Of a stretch of 64,000 nucleotides of DNA, positions 55,624 through 64,000 are shown piece by piece. A model generated the notes under the pieces. That model saw only the letters and a list, made by a program, of their open reading frames with translations, had not been told where the DNA came from and searched no databases. Source of the stretch: Raffaelea ambrosiae (taxonomy: Eukaryota; Ascomycota; Sordariomycetes; Ophiostomatales; Ophiostomataceae); the NCBI GenBank assembly GCA_002778195.1, contig PCDI01000003.1, positions 2,005,913 to 2,069,912 of the forward strand. The letters run 5' to 3'. The position numbers were made by a program, and so were the translations under genes. Numbering within the stretch: the first letter of the stretch is position 1; every line of letters starts with the position of its first letter.

Positions 55624-56579
55624 GAGGACAACAACGGCCAGGTGGCAAGGGGGGGGGGGACGACGCAGCAGGAGGGGGGACGACATTCGTGCAGCTAGAG
55701 ACAGAGCGGGTGACGATTGTGATGCGAAGACCCCCCAGCCATACCACCAGGAACAGCAAGACAAATTTCTCGCCCGTTTGCCGTTGATCATCGGGGGCGG
55801 CTCTGGTAGATGTAGCGTTTTGTTGGTGGTGGTTGGTGCTGGTGGTGATGATGGCGGCTTGGGAGTCTGGCGGTCTCCCAAGACATGGATGACTGCAGTG
55901 GCTTTCTTTTTCATTTGTTGTGCACTTTTGGGAGTTTGGGGTGTTTGCTGCTATTTTTACGAGAGATCATGCTCAGTCTTATATCCCTATCAATAGCGGA
56001 GGGAAAGAGGCGTTCTGGGGCGTTATTCAGGCAAGAGGGGGGCAATATGTCGAGAGACAGGCGGGAAGGCAATGCGATGCTTACTATTTTCAGACTTTTT
56101 GTGATTTTTCTATCAATTGTTCAGACTACCGCTTGCGGGTATTGAATTCCACTTGAGTCGGGAAGGGAATGCACGTGGCAATCCCTTTGCTTCAGAAACG
56201 CCAACGCCCATCGATAATCCTATGAAAAAAAAAAATATCCAAATGTTTTTGTTGCTTGCTTTTTATGTCCAGAACAGTGATCCAAGAAAGAAAAAGAAGA
56301 AAGGGGAAAAGCGAAAAAGCGAAAAAGCGAAAAAGCGAAGCAAAAAAGTGAAGAAGCTCCCATATCCAAACCGACACAGCCCCAGGAGGACAGGCCAATA
56401 TGAACGCCATACTATAAGATGCATTGATGCGCCGAATGTGTCTCCTTGGCCTGGTACAAACCACTTCGAACAAAAACAGCCCGGGAAAAATCGTACACAG
56501 CTCCTCTAACCACCCCTCTAGTCGTAAGTAGTCTACATCCCTCTACCTGTAGTCTAATCGTGGCATCACACCTCTCTTC
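55624..56579. other. Convergent 3' region between the BTB and CDF genes
   Basis: About 950 bp between two stops. Contains a GCGAAAAA-type tandem near 56310-56345 and A-rich runs. No gene recognised. Confidence 0.55.
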
Positions 56580-59500
56580 TCAGGCAGCTTGCTGCTCCAT
56601 GTGCGTGGGGAAGTTGTAGTTGGCATAGTCGGCGTGCACAAAGGCACGGTCGACAATGGGCACCGACTCGATGACGTACTGAAGACTCTCACTGGGGGGC
56701 GTGTTAGTCGAAGGGCGGGAAACGCAGGAAACGCAGGAACAGCAAATGCCCCTGGAGCAAACTTACCTGAGATCGTGAGAGTCCTTGAGGGACATGTTTG
56801 CATCCAGCACAATATCCACCTCGACAATCAGCTTGTCGCCACCGTGGTATGCCTGCAGACCCTGAATACTGCGGATGGTCTTGGCAAACCGCATGGTCAG
56901 GTAGAGCACTGATCCGGTTAGACTGGTTCCTCTGGAGGAAGAGGGGGGAGGGGGGGGCATACGGATGTTTCGCTGGTCAGCAGTCGCCGAGAAGCCAGAC
57001 AAGTGCTTGATGTGCTCAATAGACGTGCACGACCAGTTGTAGATGACGACCATGGACAGGAGAAGACCGCCAAGGGCATCAAGCCACCAGATGCGAGCAT
57101 AGAAACCGACTGTGAAGGAGGGAAGGGGGGGTTGTTAGTTGGATTCGTCTTGGCCAGTGTTCTTGTGTGTTCAGTAGATCTTCATGCGTACCAATGGGAA
57201 AGGCAATGGAACCGGCATTGAAAATGACATCTGCAGCACCAGTTAGAGCGGTTCCCGACTTGCGGTTGGGACCCGTATTGGAGAGTCGTCTTACCAGTCG
57301 CCGCATCGGCCGCCCTGCAAAACAGTGTTAGTCATCAATCATCCAGATATCTCGATCGACACCACAACACAGCGACATCGGCGTTTTGCCCAAACTTACA
57401 AGGCCTGGACACTAGAATTCTTGACCATGCGGCACCACAGCCAGCAGAGACCCTTGATGACAATGGTGCCCAGCATTGTGAGCAGGGCCGGGATGCCCCT
57501 AAACAGCAAAGGTCAGTAACTACAAATGCCGAGTTTGCAATGCACTGCCGCACAACGCAAAAAGCACAGATGCAACCCAGCCGGAAGCCGGGAAGGAAAC
57601 CGGAAAGGAAACCGGAAACCACCGCCGCCGCGGAACCACTTACAGCTCGATAATAGAACGATCGTCCGAAAGCAGGTGCTGGACTGCCCCCAACATGACC
57701 TGGACGAACGACGTGATCATAATGACAGAGAACACAAGCACGCCGAGCGGCTCGAGCCTGCGGCGTGAATTTGTCAGCAGGGAAGATCGCGCGGAGGGGA
57801 AGCTTCCTGGGAACTGGAGAGAACAGTGGGCGGAATACAAAACTCACCTCCGACGTCCAACGGGATAGCGGTACTGGTCCTGGTTGCTGATCAGCCACGT
57901 GGTGGTCCACACAATGGCCGTGGACAGGAAATCCAGGATGGCATCGACCAGACTGGCCAGCACGGAAATGGACGGCACGGTGACGATGACGGCCACTTTG
58001 CCGGCCAGCAGGATGATGTTGGCGGCCATGTTGATGTAGATGGCCAGCGTCACAATGGGCGCATCGCTCTCGACGCCGTCGTCGTCCTCCAGCTGCGGGA
58101 TGTCGTCCAGCGTCGGCGACGCCGTGCCCCCCTGCTCCAGGTCGACCTCGGTCGGCTTCTTGGCCGGCGACGGCAGCGACGACGACGACGCGGTGGCGCC
58201 ATAGATGCTGCAGCTGCCGACGACGGTGCTGCCATTTCCGCCGGCTGTTCCGCTGCCGCTGCCGCTGCCGCTGCTGCTCAGACGGTCCGTGTCGTCGTCT
58301 CTGTGGCCACCACCACCACGGCCTGCATCCGTAAACTTGATCTGGCTGTTGCGCGACCGCAGCAGGTCGTTGCTGGGCTTGCGCTCGCAGACGCGGTCGT
58401 CGGTGACCGGGTCATGATCGTGGTCGTCGTCGTCATCCTCTGCGTGGCTCTTGAGCAGGGGCGTGGTCTCGGCCGGGCGGTAGATGGCCTTGGGCGTGCG
58501 CTTGACTTTCTTCACCGTGGTGGTGCCGGCGAGGCCGGCGACGTGGTCGGCCGAGGCCAGGCCCTTGGCCTTGAGGTCCTCGCGCAGGAGGGCAATGTTC
58601 TCTTCGGTGGGCGAGACGGGCCGGGTGGGCTCTTCGGAGATGGTGGCGGGCACGGAGAGGCCGCGGGAGGTTTGGTGGACGTTGTTGTACTCGTTGAGAA
58701 GGTCGTGGGGCAGAGACGAGTTGAGGAGGCGGTCGATGTAGAGGTACTGCTGGATGAGCATGTTGTTGCGCTCGTAGTACTCTCGCCTGGGAGGGGGGGT
58801 GTTAGCTGTTGTGGAAGAGAAGAAAGAGAATAAGAAGAGAAGACGCAAAGACGCAGAAGATGCAAAAGATGCACAAAAGATGCCGAAAACATTGTTGGCA
58901 AGCAGCAATGTCTCAGTGGCTCCAGACAGCTCTCGGGACTTCCGGAGCTGCCAAGAACTACAACGAATCACCAGAACTGCCAGAACTGCCAGGAAGCCCC
59001 AGGTCTCAGACACAAGGGAGCTCGAAGGATTCGTGGAGCTATAGGAGATGAATTGGCTTCCCCCAGCTTCAGACCACCCCCGGATTGTCTCCAGGCTGTC
59101 CCCAGACTGTCCCCAAACTGTCCCCAAACTGTCCCCAGACTGGGGCCAAGGCCCTGTCCAACGCCCAATTGCACTTACACTGGCTTCTTCATCTTCTTCA
59201 GCTGATCGTCGGTCTTCCAGTACCGCTCCCACCGGTAGCGCTTAGCCTTGCCGATGAGACGCATGCTGCGCAGCTGCGGGTTGCTGAAGAGCGCGCTCGC
59301 ACGCCGCTCGTCGCGGTGGAAGTCGTCCTCGTCGTGGTACGTCTCCCAGCGGCGCAGGTCGAACCCGCCAAACGCAGACGCGCTCGGCGGCGAGGCCCCG
59401 TTGCCGGACGGCGTCACGGAGCCCGTGGGAGGGCCTCCCTGGGCCGGGCCGTCGTCCTCGTCGCGCCAGTGGCTGAGCAGCGACGTGGTCGAGCGCTTGC

Positions 59501-59597
59501 GGATGAAGCTGTTGAGCGAGCTGCCCTTGGGCGCCATGTGGTCGTCCTGCTGCAGCAGGAACGAGCCATGGCGCACGAGATGTGTGGGTGACGACAT
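56580..59597 (-). CDS. Cation diffusion facilitator transporter, Mn-type motif
   Basis: Proton-coupled efflux of divalent metal into an organelle or out of the cell. Nine minus-strand exons: 59179-59597, 57848-58786, 57644-57757, 57400-57498, 57295-57314, 57192-57230, 56963-57109, 56767-56908 and 56580-56691; 676 residues. All junctions keep frame with GT-AG borders. A cytosolic N-terminus of about 375 residues precedes the transmembrane region, which starts near PIVTLAIYINMAANIILL. The paired metal-site motifs are DxxxD in TM2 (Asp421/Asp425, SLVDAILDFLST) and DxxxD in TM5 (Asp527/Asp531, AADAATDVIFN). In this family that pairing marks the manganese-type group. A C-terminal cytosolic domain follows (KTIRSIQGL, DKLIVEVDIVLD, HADYAN). 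Exon 5 is only 20 nt, and the Asp531 codon is split by the intron after it. The N-terminal loop carries His/Asp-rich DDDDDHDHD. Confidence 0.92.
59098..59141. repeat. CTGTCCCCAAA/GA tandem within the first CDF intron
   Basis: About four copies of an 11-nt unit inside the 392-nt first intron of the CDF gene (minus strand). On the plus strand it reads CCCCAGACTGT/CCCCAAACTGT. Confidence 0.9.
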
Positions 59598-60857
59598 GTG
59601 AGAGGTGGTGTTGTTGGTGGTGTTTTTGGTGGTGTCTGTTGTGCCTGATTTGGTCGATTTAGTGCTCCTGCTCTTTTGGTGCTTGCGAGCAATGCTGCAG
59701 CTCCACTTGCAAAGAGCTTTTTTTTTTTTTTTAATACCCGACTCAAGCTTCTCTGCAGACACGGCACGGCAGGTTCTGTTCTGCGTGGTCGATCAGGGCG
59801 GGAGAAGCAAGAAAAATCGGTAAGGATTGGAGGAGAAACAGAACACGTCCGTGTGGTTCGTGTGGTTCGGACGAGAGAGAGAGAGAAGAGAGAGACGGGC
59901 GGCTAAGGCATAAAAAATGCGAGAGAAAGAAACGCGGGACAATAATAGGTAATAGGGATACACCAACACCTCACAGCTTGTCCCTTAAAAGCCGCGCTGA
60001 AACAAAGGTCTGGGCCAAGAAGACTAGCTAGGAGGCAAAAAAAAAAAAAATAGCCCCCCCCCCCCGAATCCACCACTGCTACTACAACGAGTGTGCTTTG
60101 GCCCAGGAACGTGCTCAGCACCCCTGACCACGTGATGGCACTGCGAGAGCTATCAACAGCAAGTGCTGGCGGGGATTGTGGGCCTAGTTAGCGCCTGCAA
60201 AACACCGCCTTCCAGGATGCATTTTAGCGCCTGTCAGCAGCCAGAAAATGGGGAAATGGGCATGGGAAATGGAATGCCCGTGAGCCTGCTGTGGTCTGGT
60301 GCCCAAACTATCTGAACAGGGCAATGCATTTTGACCATGTATATTTCATATCCCCCATTTCAGCCGGCCCACGTCTCTTTTCTCCTTTGTGTGGCCTTTA
60401 TTCTTTACGAGTGGTACTGCCGTGGTGTCTGGCAGCACTTTGGAAATTCTTTTATCACATGCGTGGATGTACAAAACTGGCATCGTGGTGTGATAGCCGC
60501 GTCTCTTGTGTGCGGAAGAAAAAATGTAACTACATTGTTTCGTTCGCCATTTGATGCCATGTCGCTCAAACAGCTGTCTCTTGGTGCCGGGGCTAGATTT
60601 TCTGCATGGCCATAAGAACGGAGTCTTCTAAAAAGCATTAGTTAACTTAATCGACAACTTGAGAATCAGTAGTCAATTTGGCCAGCCTATATTAAAGAAA
60701 GTCGTACCAGTAAACATATTATATTTGCAAGGCTCTTAAAATTTCCAAGTAAATTAAAAAAAAAGGGGGAGGGGGAAATATATCGAAAAACTTATCAAAA
60801 AATTTCCATGGCCTTCCGGGGAAAATACGCGACACACATCCACCCAGAAGGGCCAGC
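59598..60857. other. Promoter of the CDF gene and AT-rich sequence next to the permease remnant
   Basis: The CDF-proximal part has A/T and C homopolymers (59716-59733, 60037-60065). From about 60620 to 60850 the composition shifts to clearly AT-rich, with no resemblance to the missing permease 3' end. No gene seen. Confidence 0.5.
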
Positions 60858-62408
60858 TCACCAGTTCACAACCTGCGAGACGTTGTTGCTCAGGATCAGC
60901 AGCGACAGCAGCGGGAATATCACGATGACGGCAAAACAGTAGATTGGAACGCCGGACTTTGTGCACTTGCGCATGGATCGTGGTGCATGGCCATCCAGAA
61001 ATAGGGCATAGGGAGTCCGGGTGGTACAGAAGACGTAGGAGTTTCTGGCTGAGAAGATGCTGATGAGAAGTAGCGCATTTGTTATGTCTGGCAGAACACC
61101 GATAGCAAGATTCTGCGTGGCAATGACGTAGGGACTGGCAGCATCCGTGCCAGAGCCCGAGACACTGTCGCTGTCGACAGCAACGAACTGTGCATCATTG
61201 TAAGGGGGGACAATGCCGACTGCCAGGGCGCCGCCCACTAAAAAAATGGTGAATCGTCAGTAGATGGTTTTGAACCCTTTAGACAGAGTCCTCCGAGGCG
61301 ACCTGGCCTCGGCTGCCAACATGGCCACATACTCGGAGCCGACAATAACAAAACATGCAAGCCAGAGACCAGCCAGGAATCCCTCGAAACGACCCAGCGT
61401 GCCGGTCGTAATGTACTCTACAAATGCATCCTTTTTCATTCAGTTCTTACGCTCTTGTACATGGGATTACTTTTGACACTGTTGGGCCGTCCGTTAAGCC
61501 ACAGGATATACCGGATTCTTCCAGTAGCGGAAGTCGTAGACATCATTTACCCCCCAACCATGGTGACAAAAGTGAACCCAAAGACGGTGAACACAAGGAT
61601 AAGCTCTGGGAGGTCAAGTCAGCACCACACAACTTTTCGTCTCTGGATTTTTTGTTTCGATTTCTTCAACTCAATACAAGAGTAGCACACTGCCAATAGA
61701 GAGCCAGAACTCGCCCCCTCCGTATGTCTTCATGGCGAAAACATTGATGAGGCTGGTGTAAGTGGGCGGAGACGTTAGCTTAGTCAGTAAACAAGATCAA
61801 TCGCAATACTGGACTGACCACAATGCACCCAACACAAATGGCAGCAGGTGGCACGTGGCCGGTCCAATAAGTCAAAGGTTGGCAGATATCTCGAACTGAA
61901 GACACAGAACATCGCCAGAAAAGTCAGAAAAATCAGAAAACCCAAAAAAAGCCTGTCGTGGAAGGCGCTTGCAGATATTAACGTAGCCTGGCACAGGTAG
62001 AAGTTAAGTCCAGCACGAATCCCAGAGCGTCGTCGACCCAATGGCTGGCCATCCGAATCCGACAACCGCTGACTGGCATGTATACACACATCTCGGCCAT
62101 GCAGTTGTTGCCCGCGCTGAGGAACGAGGTGTAGACGATAAGGGCGACAAGAAAGCTTCCTGGGCCGGCGTTCATCAATCCAGTGCCGATCGAGACAAAA
62201 AGGGTGGTGCCGATGGCACCGCTAATAATCATCCACGGTATCTGGCGCCAGGCAAGTTTCCGTTCTAGGTGGTCGTACTCGTGAACAGTGCCGACTTCAA
62301 AACCACTAGCACGTTCAGCTTCAACCTCGCCACCGGGGTGCCTTTGTCGGTCTCGGACTTGTCGAAGACCTGTTTTTCGTCGCCGCCATTGTTGGCGGTG
62401 GCGGCCAT
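60858..62408 (-). pseudogene. Decayed amino acid permease (APC/YAT family)
   Basis: Remnant of a fungal amino acid-polyamine permease, expected as a plasma membrane protein with 12 helices. Recognisable pieces in order on the minus strand: HLERKLAWRQIPWMIISGAI, IGTTLFVSIGTGLMNAGPG, NNCMAEMCVYMPVSG, LTYWTGHVPPAAICVG, LINVFAMKTYGGGEFW, FTFVTMVGG, EYITTGTLGRFEGFLAGLW, SEYVAMLAAEARSPRRTLSK, GVLPDITNALLLISIFSARN and KCTKSGVPIYCFAV. Lesions: frameshifts near 62338 and 62015, a small deletion with frameshift near 61845, an indel near 61557, a TGG-to-TGA nonsense codon at 61257-61259, and loss of the last two or so helices after about 60860. The start would be ATG at 62408. Some introns are still visible, including a GC-AG candidate. 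No transport function is expected. Confidence 0.85.
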
Positions 62409-63418
62409 TGTGGAAGAGACAGTGGGTTAGCTGGTTCCGTCCTTGAATTTTTTCAAGAGAACGAGTGGAGAGTAGAGAAGAGGTGGCAAAACCATACAAA
62501 ATATGCATAGGATAAGCCTCAAGACGTGGAATACAAAGAATATATATATGTGCGTGTGTGTATATATCTTCTTCTATTGCATATCCGTGAGTGTGTGCCT
62601 AGCCCATACTCCTGCCCTCTGTACGCGTATTAGTTAGTTGTCTTGCATGTACCAAAACCACGGGTTATCAGACTTTTTTTTCAGACAGCTGGTAGCCAGT
62701 CGAAATAGAGCTGGATTCGATGACGGCCACGCATAGCAAGTACGATAAGCAAATGGTTTGATAGTGGAGGAGCCGGGGAGCCTCGCACCCAGCCCAAAAG
62801 AATACAAGAGCGACGATCTTCAAAGATAAACGATTACGTCCTGGCCCCCGCGCACACAATTCACACCCATGGATAACAAGCATTCCTGGATGAGGAAGGT
62901 TTACCCACGTTCGACTGGGATACAAAGGGTGTGGCCTACCCTGTTTTTGTGCTCTGATAAGGCCGCAGTGGCTTCCCCGGAGAAATACTTGGTGTGCTCA
63001 GTGCTCGATATATTCGATAACCGCGGTCTATATCTTCGATATATCGACATGGAGTATGCATGCTGCCCCCAAAACGTCACCCGTAGCTCGCTGGTCGCTT
63101 GCCTATCCTGGACGAGGCGAACCACAGCTCTGGCAGCCTTGACAGAGATAGGATATCTGTCGAAATAGGATGCTTGTTTTCTGAGTGCTTCATGCGTATA
63201 TAAAAACATCCTGATTTTAATCGGACCTGAGTCGTTAAGCCCCCGGGCTTTTTTTGTTGCACCACTCCCTGCATCAAGATTCAGTATTGGCTGACCTGTC
63301 AAGCGGGTCGTCCCCTTATCCTGGCCCCTTTGTGTCTTTTATCTCTCCCGCAAAGGAACAGTAGACAATTCAAACCAAGTAATTGTCATCGATCGATATT
63401 GCGCAGTTTGTATGGACC
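62409..63418. other. AT-richer spacer between the permease remnant and the PhyH gene
   Basis: About 1 kb. Contains a TA-rich stretch near 62535-62575, several GATA/TATC words near 62998-63050 and 63150-63165, and a T run near 63248-63255. Open frames are short and unrelated to known families. Probably includes the PhyH promoter. Confidence 0.5.
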
Positions 63419-64000
63419 ATGCCGTCATCTACGTCACCGGAGCTCCAGCGCATCGATGCCTCGGACATTGAGGCGCTGAAAAGGGCCATCGTCGAGGATG
63501 GTGCTGCCATCATTACCAATTTCACCACGCCGGCACTCGTAGACCAGGTCAACACCGACATCCAGCCGTATCTCGACAGCGACAAGCCCTGGAAGGGCAC
63601 CATCTTCCCGCCGGAGACCCGCCGCTGCCCGCGCCTGGTCGCCCGCAGCCAGACGGTGCGCGAAAAGTGGCTCGTCAGCAAGGTCGTGCACGAGCTGACC
63701 GAGTATTTCCTGGCCAAGACGACGTGCAACTACTACGGCGCCGAGAAGCACACGTACACGACGCACCCGATCATCAACACGGCGCTGACGATCGAGACGC
63801 GGCCGGGCAGCAAGGCGCAGCGGCTGCACCGGGACGACAAGAACTTCCACCCGGACCACGTGGACCAGACCAAGACGGGGTACCGGCTGGGCAGTGACGT
63901 CGGAATGGCGTTTCTGATCCCGGGCGTCAAGACGTCGATTGAGAACGGCGCAACACAGGCACGCTTACAACCAAGAACCACCCCCCCCTTGTTTGCCCTT
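63419..64000 (+). CDS. Phytanoyl-CoA dioxygenase (PhyH) family, 5' part, cut by window edge
   Basis: Fe(II)/2-oxoglutarate dioxygenase family used in fungi mainly for secondary-metabolite hydroxylation, ring expansion or desaturation. About 180 residues are visible from ATG at 63419. The start MPSSTSPELQRIDASDIEAL, the FTTPALVDQVNTDIQPYLD region and WKGTIFPPETRR are typical of PhyH proteins from fungal clusters. The iron-binding HxD pair is His137/Asp139 in RLHRDDKNFH, followed by GYRLGSDVGMAFLIPGV and ENGATQ. The second His and the 2-oxoglutarate-binding Arg lie beyond the window. After ENGATQ (nt 63958) the family normally continues with a PGSH segment, but the DNA reads on into unrelated codons with no GT. 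A GC-AG intron starting at 63959 (GCACGC) would explain this. Neighbouring the permease remnant, it may belong to an accessory or secondary-metabolism locus extending to the right. Confidence 0.85.
   Translation, partial: MPSSTSPELQRIDASDIEALKRAIVEDGAAIITNFTTPALVDQVNTDIQPYLDSDKPWKGTIFPPETRRCPRLVARSQTVREKWLVSKVVHELTEYFLAKTTCNYYGAEKHTYTTHPIINTALTIETRPGSKAQRLHRDDKNFHPDHVDQTKTGYRLGSDVGMAFLIPGVKTSIENGATQARLQPRTTPPLFAL

Noticed and set aside
1..64000. CRISPR array, rRNA operon or viral insertion
   Set aside because: No regularly spaced identical repeats with unique spacers, no rRNA segments and no viral protein motifs were seen. The tandem repeats are simple minisatellites.

Overview
The window is a 64 kb segment of a filamentous ascomycete nuclear genome, most likely a Sordariomycete. 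The evidence is spliceosomal introns of about 50-390 nt with GTANGT donors and CTAAC-type branch points, GC-rich third codon positions, many low-complexity Ala/Ser/Gln/Pro tracts, and gene content (Nhp6, Stt4, Pre7, Lsm6, RRM-YTH reader, Hsp30-type small heat shock protein, fungal AATase family). A Sporothrix/Ophiostoma-like species is only a guess from the low-complexity style. No tRNA, rRNA, CRISPR array, intact transposon or obvious biosynthetic cluster was seen.

Layout. 1-5.3 kb: NHP6 (3 exons) followed by a long gene-free stretch. 5.4-9.6 kb: a 9-exon conserved fungal gene of unknown function whose last exon encodes a long acidic tail with a 12-nt minisatellite. 10.4-13.7 kb: mitochondrial ribosomal protein bL9m, divergent from a two-exon alcohol acetyltransferase-family gene. 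15.1-19.7 kb: a 1550-residue single-exon protein, low-complexity with one C-terminal membrane segment. 20.3-23.7 kb: two minus-strand fungal orphans, one with a probable nucleotidyltransferase fold. 24.5-30.8 kb: the 2128-residue STT4 PI4-kinase, divergent from proteasome beta-6 (PRE7, 31.8-32.6 kb).

32.6-45.3 kb is a gene desert of about 12.7 kb with no convincing coding sequence. It carries six exact copies of TACATAGTAC (either strand). Beyond it lie an RRM-YTH m6A-reader-like gene (45.3-47.8 kb) and a small heat shock protein gene with three heat-shock-element clusters and a TATA box (48.7-50.1 kb). The heat shock gene appears able to make a mitochondrial and a cytosolic form from two in-frame starts. 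Then come a three-exon SAM methyltransferase, LSM6 on the minus strand, a BTB/POZ gene with a homopurine-rich intron, and a nine-exon Mn-type cation diffusion facilitator (56.6-59.6 kb).

The last 4 kb are different in character. They hold an amino acid permease pseudogene (frameshifts, a nonsense codon, lost 3' end), more AT-rich spacers, and the start of a PhyH-family dioxygenase cut by the window edge. Most genes are unrelated housekeeping or orphan genes and no operon-like unit is implied. Exon coordinates were placed by eye from splice signals and reading-frame continuity.
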